Shown: one piece after another, positions 8,555-17,007 of the stretch
How the letters are laid out: each line of letters starts with the position of its first letter
Numbering within the stretch: position 1 is the stretch's first letter
Source: Streptomyces sp. JH14
GTDB taxonomy: Bacteria > Actinomycetota > Actinomycetes > Streptomycetales > Streptomycetaceae
Direction: 5' to 3'
NCBI RefSeq assembly: GCF_029428675.1
Contig: NZ_JAJNEL010000001.1
Span: forward strand, 2,232,001 to 2,296,000
Length of the DNA stretch: 64,000 bases
The notes under the pieces: model-generated
What the model was told of the DNA's origin: nothing
Databases searched by the model: none
The model's input: only the letters and a program-made list of their open reading frames with translations
Made by a program: the position numbers and the translations under genes

Positions 8555-9112
8555 ATGAGCATCCGCCATGTCCTTCTGGGACTGCTCGCCGGAGGTCCGA
8601 GCCACGGCTACGACCTCAAACGGCGGTACGACGAACGCTTCCCGCAAGCACGGCCACTCGCCTACGGGCAGGTCTACACGACCCTGCAACGTCTGGTGCG
8701 TGACGGCCTCGCCGCCGTCGAAGGCACCGATTCCGACAGTGGCCCCGAACGCACCCTGTACCGCTCCACCGACGAAGGGTCACGCGAACTGGCCGGGTGG
8801 GCCGAGGAGATCGCCCCGCCCGCCCCCTTCGTCGCGAACGAGATCTTCGCCAAGGTCGTGGTCTCGATCCTCGTCGCGGCCGCCGCCGACGACGACCGCA
8901 CCACCGGCGCGGCCGCCTATCTGCAGGCCCAGCGTGCCGCCCACATGGAGCGTATGCGCGAACTCACCGCACTCAAGACGACACCGGGCGCCGATCTCAG
9001 CACGGTGCTCTCCGCCGATTACGCCCTCGCCCATCTGGACGCCGACGTCCGGTGGATGACCACGACGGCGAGCCGGCTCGCCACCCTGACCGCGGAGGTC
9101 GACGCAGCATGA
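8555..9112 (+). CDS. PadR-family transcriptional repressor
   Basis: The 185-residue protein opens with the PadR winged helix (SIRHVLLGLLAGGPSHGYDLKRRYDERF...ARPLAYGQVYTTLQRLVRDGLA, about residues 2-65), then a wing and an alpha-helical C-terminal dimerisation region (about 100-185) typical of the longer PadR subfamily. It is the first gene of an operon; its stop overlaps the ABC ATPase start by ATGA. The usual role is to repress a multidrug-type transporter operon until a ligand releases it. The start at 8555 fits a leaderless message from the TATAGT box and leaves the HTH at the N-terminus. Confidence 0.92.
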   Translation: MSIRHVLLGLLAGGPSHGYDLKRRYDERFPQARPLAYGQVYTTLQRLVRDGLAAVEGTDSDSGPERTLYRSTDEGSRELAGWAEEIAPPAPFVANEIFAKVVVSILVAAAADDDRTTGAAAYLQAQRAAHMERMRELTALKTTPGADLSTVLSADYALAHLDADVRWMTTTASRLATLTAEVDAA

Positions 9113-9849
9113 GCACACCTACCGAGCAGCGCACCACGGGAGCAGCGCCTTTGCTGACCGCCACGGGGCTGCGGAAGTCCTATGGCAGGTCGGAGGCGCT
9201 GCGCGGCGCTTCGATCGATCTCCACGCGGGCGAGATCGTCGCCGTCACCGGTGCCAGCGGCAGCGGGAAATCCACGCTGCTGCACTGCCTGGCGGGGATC
9301 GTCCGCCCCGATGAGGGTTCGGTCTCGTACGGACAGGAGCGGCTCGACCGGCTTTCCGAGGCCCGGCTCGGCGAACTGCGGCGCACCGACTTCGGCGTGG
9401 TGTTCCAGTTCGGGCAGCTGATCCCCGAACTCACCGCGCTCGACAACGTGGCGCTGCCCCTGTTGCTCGCGGGGACGGCCCGCGCCGTGGCACAGGCGCG
9501 GGCCGGCGAGTGGCTGGAACGCTTCGGGGTGCGCGGCCACGCCGGTCTGCGGCCCGGCGAGCTGAGTGGTGGCCAGAGCCAACGCGTGGCACTGGCCCGT
9601 GCGTTGGTGACCGGTCCGAAGGCGGTCTTCGCGGACGAGCCGACCGGGGCTCTCGACTCACTCGCCGGGGAGCAGGTGATGACGGCTCTGGTGCACGCCA
9701 CCCGCGAGACCGGCACCGCGGTGCTGCTGATCACCCATGACGCGCAGGTCGCCGCGTACGCGGACCGCGAAGTGTGGCTGCGGGACGGGGCCGTCCACAC
9801 CGGCGCCGCCCCGGTCACCGTCCGGGAGGCGGCCCGCCATGAAGGCTGA
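9109..9849 (+). CDS. ABC transporter ATP-binding protein (MacB/LolD type)
   Basis: The 246-residue ATPase has Walker [11 protein letters not shown] (about residue 52), a Q-loop FQFGQL, the signature LSGGQSQRVALARAL, Walker B AVFADEPTGALD and the H-loop THD. The EPTGALD form is typical of the MacB/FtsE/LolD branch, whose partners are FtsX-like permeases. It overlaps the PadR gene by 4 bp at its start and the permease gene by 11 bp at its end, so all three are co-translated. The complex probably moves a lipid, peptide or drug substrate, or transmits an envelope signal. The substrate cannot be inferred. Confidence 0.93.
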   Translation: MSTPTEQRTTGAAPLLTATGLRKSYGRSEALRGASIDLHAGEIVAVTGASGSGKSTLLHCLAGIVRPDEGSVSYGQERLDRLSEARLGELRRTDFGVVFQFGQLIPELTALDNVALPLLLAGTARAVAQARAGEWLERFGVRGHAGLRPGELSGGQSQRVALARALVTGPKAVFADEPTGALDSLAGEQVMTALVHATRETGTAVLLITHDAQVAAYADREVWLRDGAVHTGAAPVTVREAARHEG

Positions 9850-11182
9850 CGCCCGCATCGCATGGATCCTGACGCGCGGCTCGCACCGCCGCGAGTGGTG
9901 GCGGATCTCGCTCACCGCGGTGGGCGCGCTGCTCGCCACGGGCTTCGCCCTCGCGGCGATCACGGTCGCCGCCGTTCCCGGGCAGGTGTCGATCCCCTAC
10001 GCGCACGGCTTGCTGAACCAGCCGGGCCAGCGCGCCGGTGTGGTGGTCACGCTGCTGCTCCTGCTCGTCCCCGTCCTCGGCTTCCTCGGCCAGTGCGCCC
10101 GCATCGGCGCCGTGCACCGCGACCGGCGGATGGCCGGGCTGCGGCTCGCGGGGGCGTCGCCCGCGCAGGTGCGGCGCATCGCGGCGCTGGAGTCCGGGTT
10201 CGCGTGCCTGGCGGGATCGGCCGTGGCACTGGCCGTCGTCGCCGCGGTCCTCGCCGACATCGGTCACATGCCGCCGCCGGCGGCATGGGTGGCCTTCGTA
10301 CTGGCTGTCCTCGCCGTGCCGGTCGTGGGCGCGCTGGTGAGCGCGCTCGCCCTTCGGCGGGTGATCGCCTCGCCGCTCGGCTGGGTGCGCCGTGTCCGGC
10401 CGGACGGCGGACACCGGGCGCTGCTCGCGCTTCTGGTCCCGACGGCGCTGATCGCCGTGGCGCTCTTCCTCCTTGCCGACCGCAACAGCCGTCCCGGCGA
10501 GGTGACCGTCCCGTTCGTGGTGCTCGCCGTGGTGCTTCTCACCGGAGCGGGTGCGGTGTGGCTGGCCGGAGCGACGGCTTCCTTCATGGGCCGGCGGCTG
10601 ACGCTCCGTGCGAAGAGCCCCGCAGTGCTGATTGCCGCGGGCCGGCTCAAGGACGACCCCTGGGCCGCCGCGCGCACCCATGCCGCGTTGCTGCTGGTGA
10701 CCGTCGTCGGGGTGGGATTCGTCGGCGTACGGCAGGTGCTGCTCGACGAGTTGCACCGGCGGAGCGGCTACACGACGGAGGACCTCGGCTTCTACACCAC
10801 GGGGATCGACCTCGCCGGGACCGCCGTCCTGGTGGCTCTGGTCATCAGCCTCTTCAGCCTCGCGGTGGGCACGGCCGAATCCGTCGCCACCCGCCGCAGG
10901 GGGCTCGCCGCCCAGACCGCGGCCGGCGTACCGCGGACGGTTCTGGCCCGGACCCTCCTTCTGGAGACGGCGCTTCCGCTGGCCCCCGCCGTCCTGCTCG
11001 CCGGCATCGGAGGCATGGCGCTGCACCTCGCGTACTCCTTGCTGGTGGCTCCCGAGGCCGTCCCGTCGATGCTTCCGCTGCTCGTACCCGTGGTGGTGTA
11101 CGCCGCCTGCCTGCTGGCCGCGTCGGCCTCGCTGCCGCTGCTGCGGCGGGCGGTGCACCCCGCGGAGCTGCGGTTCACGTAG
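9839..11182 (+). CDS. FtsX-like ABC transporter permease
   Basis: The 447-residue membrane protein has a short cytoplasmic N-terminus (MKADARIAWILTRGSHRREWWR), a first membrane segment at about 25-47, a cluster of segments in the middle (about 75-250) and a C-terminal FtsX-type bundle (about 330-440). The recurring phrase MAGLRLAGASPAQVRRIAALE matches the cytoplasmic coupling loop of MacB/FtsX permeases. It starts inside the last codons of the ATPase gene. The two FtsX modules probably form a pseudo-symmetric permease that works with the single ATPase. The PadR gene at the head of the operon suggests induction by a toxic or signalling compound. Confidence 0.88.
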   Translation: MKADARIAWILTRGSHRREWWRISLTAVGALLATGFALAAITVAAVPGQVSIPYAHGLLNQPGQRAGVVVTLLLLLVPVLGFLGQCARIGAVHRDRRMAGLRLAGASPAQVRRIAALESGFACLAGSAVALAVVAAVLADIGHMPPPAAWVAFVLAVLAVPVVGALVSALALRRVIASPLGWVRRVRPDGGHRALLALLVPTALIAVALFLLADRNSRPGEVTVPFVVLAVVLLTGAGAVWLAGATASFMGRRLTLRAKSPAVLIAAGRLKDDPWAAARTHAALLLVTVVGVGFVGVRQVLLDELHRRSGYTTEDLGFYTTGIDLAGTAVLVALVISLFSLAVGTAESVATRRRGLAAQTAAGVPRTVLARTLLLETALPLAPAVLLAGIGGMALHLAYSLLVAPEAVPSMLPLLVPVVVYAACLLAASASLPLLRRAVHPAELRFT

Positions 11183-11235
11183 CGCGCGGCGCTGCGCGAA
11201 ACCGCATCTCCCCGGATACGCGAAAGCCCGGATCG

Positions 11236-11772
11236 TCAGGCTGAGATGCCGTCGATCCGGGCCATGGCGTCGTCCGCGCCGAACGGTTGCAGGTAGGGCA
11301 GCCAGCGCGGGTCGCGGTGCCCCGTCCCGATGATCCGCCAGGCCAGGCCGGTCGGCGGGGCGGGTTGCTGGTGCAGCCGCCAGCCGAGCTCCGGCAGATG
11401 GCGGTCGGCCTTGACGTGGTTGCAGCGGCGGCAGGCCGCCACCACGTTGTCCCAGGCGTGCTGACCGCCGCGGCTGCGCGGAATGACATGGTCGACGCTG
11501 GTCGCGGCGGCGCCGCAGTACATGCAGCGGCCGCCGTCCCTGGCGAAGAGCGCGCGACGGGTGAGTGGAACGGGCCCCCGGTAGGGGACCCGTACGAACC
11601 GCTTCAGGCGGACGACGCTAGGTGCCGGTACAGCACGGGTGGCACTGTGCATGAAGGCGCCGGACTCCTCGAGGCAGATGGCCTTGTTCTCGAGGACGAG
11701 GACGAGCGCGCGGCGGAGCGGTACGACGCCGAGCGGCTCGTACGACGCATTGAGAACCAGGACATGCGGCAC
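11236..11772 (-). CDS. HNH endonuclease
   Basis: The 178-residue protein begins at GTG (11770-11772) preceded by AAGGAGG. The N-terminal part is VPHVLVLNASYEPLGVVPLRRALVLVLENKA, found in the widespread actinobacterial single-domain HNH proteins. The HNH nuclease lies at about residues 85-135: CMYCG, TSVDHVIPRSRGGQHAWDNVVAACRRCNHVKADR. Two CxxC pairs bind structural zinc, and the DH...N...H set forms the metal-dependent nuclease centre. The biological target of this family is not established; it is a conserved chromosomal gene rather than an obvious mobile-element nuclease. Longer in-frame starts exist upstream but lack a ribosome site. Confidence 0.9.
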   Translation of the reverse strand: MPHVLVLNASYEPLGVVPLRRALVLVLENKAICLEESGAFMHSATRAVPAPSVVRLKRFVRVPYRGPVPLTRRALFARDGGRCMYCGAAATSVDHVIPRSRGGQHAWDNVVAACRRCNHVKADRHLPELGWRLHQQPAPPTGLAWRIIGTGHRDPRWLPYLQPFGADDAMARIDGISA

Positions 11773-12138
11773 GGTTGATGCCTCCTTGTACGCCGGCGGC
11801 GCGTGGCTCGCGCCGGGACGATCCGATCTCAGTCTCTCCTCCTGCCTGGTGAAAGCGCCACCACGTGCGAGTAACGGGCCGAAAGGATTTTCTCCGGCCC
11901 GCTGCGCACGCACCACCCGAAGAGCCCCGGATCAGGCGCTTCGGGGCCGCCGCCGCACAGGCCCCGGCCCGGTGTGCGATCGGCCACACCCGGCCCGGCG
12001 CCCTGGTCCCGGCTCCGGCCCCTCCCTCCTTGTCTATCCCCGGGCGAGAGGCGTCTCTCCCCTCCGTGACGGCAACGGTGCATGTCCGATACCCCGTTAG
12101 TGTGGTTGGTCAGCGCTCGCCCATTTGGAGGTTCCGCC
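11773..12138. other. Divergent intergenic region HNH nuclease / MscS channel
   Basis: These 366 bp carry the divergent promoters for the two flanking genes. The only clear signals are the two ribosome sites at the edges (AAGGAGG for the HNH gene, GGAGG for mscS). Small GC-rich inverted repeats, such as GAGAG-GCGT-CTCTC near 12050, are present but weak. I see no additional gene. Confidence 0.5.
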
Positions 12139-13206
12139 GTGTATCTGTCCGCCCTGTTGGCCGCTGCCCCGTCACCCGAGCCCGGCGGCTCGCTGGACGA
12201 AGCCGCCAAGCAGGCCGGCAATGCTGCGGGCTGGGTGGAGGAGAACTGGTCCACCTGGCTGAACACCGGTCTGCGCATCCTTCTCATCGCCGCGATCGCG
12301 ATCGTGTTGCGCATCGCGATCCGCCGTGCTCTCACCAAGCTCATCGAGCGGATGAACCGCAGCGCCCAGGCCGTCGAGGGCACCGCCCTCGGCGGGCTGC
12401 TGGTCAATGCGGAACGGCGCCGGCAGCGCTCCGAGGCCATCGGTTCCGTCCTCCGTTCGGTCGCCTCGTTCCTGATCCTCGGTACGGCCGCCCTGATGAT
12501 CCTGGGCGCGTTCCGGATCGATCTGGCTCCGCTGCTCGCCTCCGCCGGTGTCGCCGGTGTGGCGCTCGGCTTCGGCGCACGCAACCTCGTCACCGACTTC
12601 CTCTCCGGTGTCTTCATGATCCTGGAGGACCAGTACGGGGTCGGCGACACCATCGACGCGGGCGTCGCTTCCGGCGAGGTCGTCGAGGTGGGGCTGCGGG
12701 TCACCAAGCTGCGCGGGGACAACGGTGAGATCTGGTACGTCCGCAACGGCGAGGTGAAGCGGATCGGCAACCTCAGCCAGGGCTGGTCGACCGCCGGGGT
12801 CGATGTGCAGGTGCGCCCTACGGAGGACCTCGACCGGGTACGCACGGTGATCACCGAGGCCGCCTCGATGATGGCCAAGGAGGACCCGTGGAACGAGCGC
12901 CTGTGGGGTCCGGTGGAGATCCTCGGCCTGGACTCCGTGCTCCTCGACTCGATGACGGTCCGGGTGACCGCCAAGACGATGCCGGGCAAGTCCCTGGGCG
13001 TGGAGCGCGAGCTGCGCTGGAGGATCAAGCGGGCCTTCGACGAGGCGGGCATCCGGATGGTCGGCGGTGTCCCGGCCCAGGCGGACGAGGGCCCGGCCGC
13101 GGACCCGACGGCCGGGATGGCCGCCCCGTCGGCCTACTCGTCGGCGACGTCCCCGCAGTCACTGGCCGCGACGCCGATCACCCCGCCGGCGAATCTGAAC
13201 AAGTAG
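12139..13206 (+). CDS. mscS: MscS-family mechanosensitive ion channel
   Basis: The 355-residue channel has an N-terminal periplasmic stretch, a first membrane helix (about residues 45-65), a second (about 105-125) and the pore-lining helix, seen as LLASAGVAGVALGFGARNLVTDFLSGVFMILEDQYGVGD. That segment is followed by the beta domain (VVEVGLRVTKLRGDNGEIWYVRNGEV) and an alpha/beta C-terminal domain. The protein opens under membrane tension and releases solutes during hypo-osmotic shock. The GTG at 12139 has GGAGG 7 nt upstream; an upstream ATG (12082) has no ribosome site. The C-terminus ends in a Pro/Ala/Ser-rich tail. A 20-bp hairpin terminates the gene, so it is monocistronic. Confidence 0.93.
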   Translation: MYLSALLAAAPSPEPGGSLDEAAKQAGNAAGWVEENWSTWLNTGLRILLIAAIAIVLRIAIRRALTKLIERMNRSAQAVEGTALGGLLVNAERRRQRSEAIGSVLRSVASFLILGTAALMILGAFRIDLAPLLASAGVAGVALGFGARNLVTDFLSGVFMILEDQYGVGDTIDAGVASGEVVEVGLRVTKLRGDNGEIWYVRNGEVKRIGNLSQGWSTAGVDVQVRPTEDLDRVRTVITEAASMMAKEDPWNERLWGPVEILGLDSVLLDSMTVRVTAKTMPGKSLGVERELRWRIKRAFDEAGIRMVGGVPAQADEGPAADPTAGMAAPSAYSSATSPQSLAATPITPPANLNK

Positions 13207-13216
13207 CACCGCATGT

Positions 13217-13266
13217 CCGAAGGGCGTCCTGCCCGGTCCTCAGGGGCCGGGCAGGACGCCCTTCGG
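13217..13266 (+). terminator. Terminator of mscS
   Basis: A perfect 20-bp stem (13217-13236 with 13247-13266) with a 10-nt loop lies 10 bp after the mscS stop codon. It also insulates the following csnR promoter. Confidence 0.85.
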
Positions 13267-13383
13267 TGTGAGACGGCCGGGGCCGCAAGCGGCTCGTCCG
13301 CCCTCCAGGTAACGCTTTGGTTGCCACCGCAACCCCGGTCATTGACGCCCGCCCACCCGCGCCCTACGGTCCTCCCATCGAAC

Positions 13384-13396
13384 AGGAAACTTTCCT
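13384..13396. promoter_or_regulatory. Probable CsnR operator
   Basis: AGGAAA-C-TTTCCT is a perfect 6+1+6 palindrome 15 bp before the csnR start codon. From memory, palindromes of this A/T-centred AGGAAA/TTTCCT type have been reported as CsnR targets before csnR and chitosanase genes in Streptomyces. The position over the promoter and ribosome-site region suits autorepression. Confidence 0.65.
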
Positions 13397-13411
13397 AACA
13401 GAGGGCGGTTC

Positions 13412-14653
13412 GTGCTCATGGCCGGAACAACACCGGGTACCCCCCGCGTCCTGCGGGCCATGAACGACCGGGCCGCTCTGGATCTGCTGCTGGAGCACGG
13501 GCCGCTGTCCCGGACGAGGATCGGAAAGCTGACGGGGCTCTCCAAGCCCACCGCCTCCCAGTTGCTGGCCCGGCTGGAGGCGGCCGGTCTGGTCGTCGCC
13601 ACCGGCACCGTCGCGGGACGGCCGGGACCCAACGCCCAGCTGTACGCGGTGAACGCCCGGGCCGCCCACGTCGCCGGGCTCGATGTGAACGCCCAGCGGA
13701 TCGTCGCCGCGGTCGCCGATGTGACCGGCGAGACGGTCGGCGAGTTCGAGCTGCGCACCGGCCGGCACGCCCCCGGGCGGCGCGCCGACAGCGTGGTGCG
13801 GCAGGTGACCGAGGCACTGGACGGCGCGGTCAAGGCCGCCGGGCTCACCCGCGCCGAGGTGCACCGCGTGGTCATCGGCACGCCCGGCGCCTTCGACCCC
13901 GGCACCGGACGGCTGCGGTACGCCTCCCATCTGCCCGGCTGGCACTCCCCCACGCTCCTCGACGAGCTGGCCGCGATCCTGCCGATGCCCGTCGAGTACG
14001 AGAACGACGTGAACCTCGTCGCCGTGGCCGAGCAGCGGCTCGGTGCGGCCCGTGGGCACGACGACTTCGTGCTGCTGTGGAACGAGGAGGGCCTCGGCGC
14101 CGCCCTCGTCATCAACGGACGCCTGCACCGCGGCTTCACCGGCGGCGCCGGTGAGGTCGGTTTCCTGCCGGTGCCCGGCGCCCCGCTGGTCCGCCAGGTC
14201 ACCAAGGCGAACGCGGGCGGCTTCCAGGAACTGGCGGGCGCGCAGGTGCTGTCCCGGCTGGCCAGGCAGCTCGGCATCGAGGACGGGCCGAGCCGGGCCG
14301 CCGGCACCCACCACGAGGTCGCCGCCGGTCTGATCCGCCGGGCCGCCGCGGCCACGGGGCGGGGCGAGGACGGCCCGTACGCCCGGCTCCTCGATCTGTA
14401 CGCCACCGGGCTCGCGACCGGCCTGGCCTCACTGGTCGCCGTGCTCGACCCCGAACTCGTCGTACTGTCCGGCGAGTTGATCTCCATCGGCGGTGAACCG
14501 CTGCGCGCGCGGGTGCAGGCGGAGCTCGCCGAGCTGGCGGCTTCCAGGCCGCGGCTGATCGTCGGCGAGGTGACCCATCGGCCCGTACTGCGCGGGGCGT
14601 TGGAGAGCGCCCTCGCCTCGACCCGCGACGAAGTCTTCGACACCTCACGCTGA
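13412..14653 (+). CDS. csnR: ROK-family transcriptional repressor (CsnR-like)
   Basis: The 413-residue protein has an N-terminal winged helix (about residues 15-80: NDRAALDLLLEHGPLSRTRIGKLTGLSKPTASQLLARLEAAGLV) fused to a ROK sugar-kinase-like domain (RVVIGTPGAFDPGTGRLRYA, GGAGEVGFLPV). I do not see the cysteine-rich CxCGxxGCxE zinc motif of ROK kinases. It leads an operon of a lipoprotein, two permeases, a GH4 enzyme and a kinase, the order described for csnR-csnEFGHK of S. coelicolor, where CsnR represses uptake of chitosan oligosaccharides and a chitosanase. GTG 13412 is preferred because GAGGG lies 6 nt upstream; ATG 13418 is possible. The symbol rests on gene order. Confidence 0.85.
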   Translation: MLMAGTTPGTPRVLRAMNDRAALDLLLEHGPLSRTRIGKLTGLSKPTASQLLARLEAAGLVVATGTVAGRPGPNAQLYAVNARAAHVAGLDVNAQRIVAAVADVTGETVGEFELRTGRHAPGRRADSVVRQVTEALDGAVKAAGLTRAEVHRVVIGTPGAFDPGTGRLRYASHLPGWHSPTLLDELAAILPMPVEYENDVNLVAVAEQRLGAARGHDDFVLLWNEEGLGAALVINGRLHRGFTGGAGEVGFLPVPGAPLVRQVTKANAGGFQELAGAQVLSRLARQLGIEDGPSRAAGTHHEVAAGLIRRAAAATGRGEDGPYARLLDLYATGLATGLASLVAVLDPELVVLSGELISIGGEPLRARVQAELAELAASRPRLIVGEVTHRPVLRGALESALASTRDEVFDTSR

Positions 14654-14720
14654 CCCCTGCCGTCCCTCCCCTCGCACAGCCGACCCTGTCCCGTCCCAAC
14701 CTTCACTGGGAGACACTGCC

Positions 14721-16058
14721 ATGTCCGGAAACCGTCGGAAGTCGGCCGCCGCGCTCGCCGCGACCGCCGCGATATCCCTCTTCGCCTCTGCCTGTACCGG
14801 TCAGAGCAGCAACGGCGCCGGCGACGACGCATCCAAGGAGACGACCCTCACCTTCTGGCACGGCTGGAGTGCTCCGACCGAGGTCAAGGGGATCGAGGCG
14901 ACCATCGCCGCCTTCGAGAAGGCGCACCCCAACATCCATGTGAAGGTCGTCGGCAACATGACCGACGACAAGATCAACCAGGCGCTGCGGGCGGGCGGTT
15001 CCAAGGCTCCCGACGTCGTCTCCTCGTTCACCACGAACAATGTGGGCAAGTTCTGCTCGTCCAAGGCCTTCGTCGATCTGAACTCCTTCCTCAAGAAGGA
15101 CGGGATCGACCCGGACAAGACCTTCCCGAAGGCGATGAACGAGTACACCCAGTACAACGGGGTGCGGTGCACGGTGCCGCTGCTCGGTGACGCGTACGGG
15201 CTGTACTACAACAAGGACGCGTTCAAGGCCGCCGGCATCACCTCCCCGCCGAAGACCTGGTCGGAATTTGCCGCGGACGCCAAGAAGCTGACGAAGACCA
15301 AGGGCGACTCGTACGAGCAGCTCGGCTTCATGCCGAACTACCACGGATACGAGTCGACGACCGAGCACTACCTCGGCGGCTGGAACCCGACGTACTTCGA
15401 CGCCGACGGCAAGTCGAACATCGCCAAGGACCCGGCCTTCGCGTCCATGCTCACCGCGCAGAAGAAGCTGGTCGACGAGCTGGGCGGTTACACGAAGCTG
15501 GAGAAGTACCGCACCTCGTTCGGTGACGAGTGGGGCGCCAAGCACCCGTTCCACACCGGCCAGGTGGCCATGCAGCTGGACGGCGAGTGGCGGCTCGGCA
15601 TGGCCGAGGACGCCAAGCCGGACTTCGAGATCGGCGTCGCCCCGATGCCCGTCGCCGACGACGAGGCCGACACGTACGGCAAGGGCTATCTCACCGGCAC
15701 CATCGCCGGTATCGCGTCCACCTCCGCCAAGCAGAACGCGGCGTGGGAGCTGGTGAAGTTCATGACGACCGACACCGACGCGGTGGTCGACTTCGCCAAT
15801 GCCATTCACAACGTGCCGTCCACACTGGCGGCGCTGAAGTCGCCGAAGCTGAAGTACGACCCGCGGTTCAAGACCTTCCTGGACATCGCCGCGAACCCGA
15901 AGAGCACCACCACCCCGCCGTCCGTGAACGGCGGCGCCTACCTGGTGTCCCTGCAGAACCTCGGATTCGACGTCGAGAAGGGCAAGCAGACGGACATCAA
16001 GGCGGGTCTGGAGAAGACCGCCCGGGAAATCGACGCGGCGATCGCCCAGGCGAAGTAG
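14721..16058 (+). CDS. csnE: ABC transporter sugar-binding lipoprotein (chitosan oligosaccharides)
   Basis: The 445-residue precursor has a basic N-terminus, a hydrophobic stretch and a lipobox-like FASAC with Cys25, so the mature protein should be a membrane-anchored lipoprotein. The rest is a family-1 extracellular solute-binding protein (TLTFWHGWSAPTEVKGIEATIAAFEKAHPNIHVKVVG at the start, NGGAYLVSLQNLGF near the end). It would capture oligosaccharides outside the membrane and hand them to CsnF/CsnG. The ATG at 14721 has GGGAGAC upstream, and csnF follows after 7 bp. The ligand, oligomers of glucosamine, is inferred from operon order; other oligosaccharides cannot be excluded. Confidence 0.88.
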   Translation: MSGNRRKSAAALAATAAISLFASACTGQSSNGAGDDASKETTLTFWHGWSAPTEVKGIEATIAAFEKAHPNIHVKVVGNMTDDKINQALRAGGSKAPDVVSSFTTNNVGKFCSSKAFVDLNSFLKKDGIDPDKTFPKAMNEYTQYNGVRCTVPLLGDAYGLYYNKDAFKAAGITSPPKTWSEFAADAKKLTKTKGDSYEQLGFMPNYHGYESTTEHYLGGWNPTYFDADGKSNIAKDPAFASMLTAQKKLVDELGGYTKLEKYRTSFGDEWGAKHPFHTGQVAMQLDGEWRLGMAEDAKPDFEIGVAPMPVADDEADTYGKGYLTGTIAGIASTSAKQNAAWELVKFMTTDTDAVVDFANAIHNVPSTLAALKSPKLKYDPRFKTFLDIAANPKSTTTPPSVNGGAYLVSLQNLGFDVEKGKQTDIKAGLEKTAREIDAAIAQAK

Positions 16059-16065
16059 CACGGCG

Positions 16066-17007
16066 ATGAGCACGTACACACTCCGGTCGAAGCGGCGCCG
16101 GTCGGCCCTGCGGACGGCTGCCTTCATGTCGCCGTGGCTGATCGGGTTCGGCGTCTTCTTCGCCTATCCGCTGATCTCCACGCTCTATTTCTCCTTCACC
16201 CACTACGACGGTTTCGCGGCTCCGGAGTTCAACGGGCTGAAGAACTGGTCGTACGTCTTCCACGACTATCCGCTGTTCTGGCCCGCCCTGCGGAACACGC
16301 TGTGGCTGGTCGTGGTGATGGTGAGCTGCCGGGTCGTCTTCGGTCTCGGCGTCGGCCTGCTGATCACCAGGATCAAGACGGGTGCCGGAGTCTTCCGCAC
16401 CCTGTTCTACCTGCCCTATCTCGCCCCACCGGTCGCGGCCACCCTCGGCTTCGTCTTTCTGCTCAACCCGGGTACGGGGCCGGTCAATTCGATCCTCGGC
16501 GATCTGGGGCTGCCCACACCGGGCTGGTTCACCGACGCCACCTGGTCCAAGCCGGCTCTGACCGCGCTCGCCGTGTGGGGGGTGGGCGACCTCATGGTGA
16601 TCTTCATGGCCGCGCTGCTCGACGTACCGAAGGAGCAGTACGAGGCGGCGGAGCTCGACGGGGCGAGCGCATTCCAGCGGTTCCGCTTCGTCACGCTGCC
16701 GAACATCTCGCCGATCATCATGTTCGCCGTGGTCACCGGGATCATCCAGACGATGCAGTACTACACCCAGCCCCTCGTGGCGGGGAAGGTCGCCTCGGGC
16801 GTGATGGGCGGCTCCGGGCAGCAGTTCGAACCGGGCTATCCCGACAAGTCGACACTGACACTTCCGCAGCTCGTCTACAACCTCGGCTTCCAGCGATTCG
16901 ACTACGGCTCCGCCTGTGTGGTCGCGCTTGTTCTCTTCGTCCTCGCGATGGCGTTCACCGCACTGCTGATGCGGCGCCGCAGCGGGCTGATCCAGGCAGG
17001 TGAGTGA
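16066..17007 (+). CDS. csnF: ABC sugar transporter permease 1
   Basis: The 313-residue permease has six predicted membrane segments, starting MSPWLIGFGVFFAYPLISTLYFSFTHYDGF. The cytoplasmic EAA loop that docks the ATPase is YEAAELDGASAFQRFRFVTLPNISP (about residues 190-215). It is the MalF-type half of the channel. It overlaps csnG by 8 bp. No ATPase gene is in the operon. Streptomyces carbohydrate importers of this class usually share the general ATPase MsiK, which would be encoded elsewhere. Confidence 0.9.
   Translation: MSTYTLRSKRRRSALRTAAFMSPWLIGFGVFFAYPLISTLYFSFTHYDGFAAPEFNGLKNWSYVFHDYPLFWPALRNTLWLVVVMVSCRVVFGLGVGLLITRIKTGAGVFRTLFYLPYLAPPVAATLGFVFLLNPGTGPVNSILGDLGLPTPGWFTDATWSKPALTALAVWGVGDLMVIFMAALLDVPKEQYEAAELDGASAFQRFRFVTLPNISPIIMFAVVTGIIQTMQYYTQPLVAGKVASGVMGGSGQQFEPGYPDKSTLTLPQLVYNLGFQRFDYGSACVVALVLFVLAMAFTALLMRRRSGLIQAGE

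Noticed and set aside
13301..13411. A riboswitch before csnR.
   Set aside because: The space holds a terminator, promoter-like sequence and the palindrome, with no recognisable conserved riboswitch fold.
14703..16127. Long minus-strand frame opposite csnE.
   Set aside because: Antisense to a conserved binding-protein gene; it is rich in Val/Leu/Gly repeats that mirror the sense codons.
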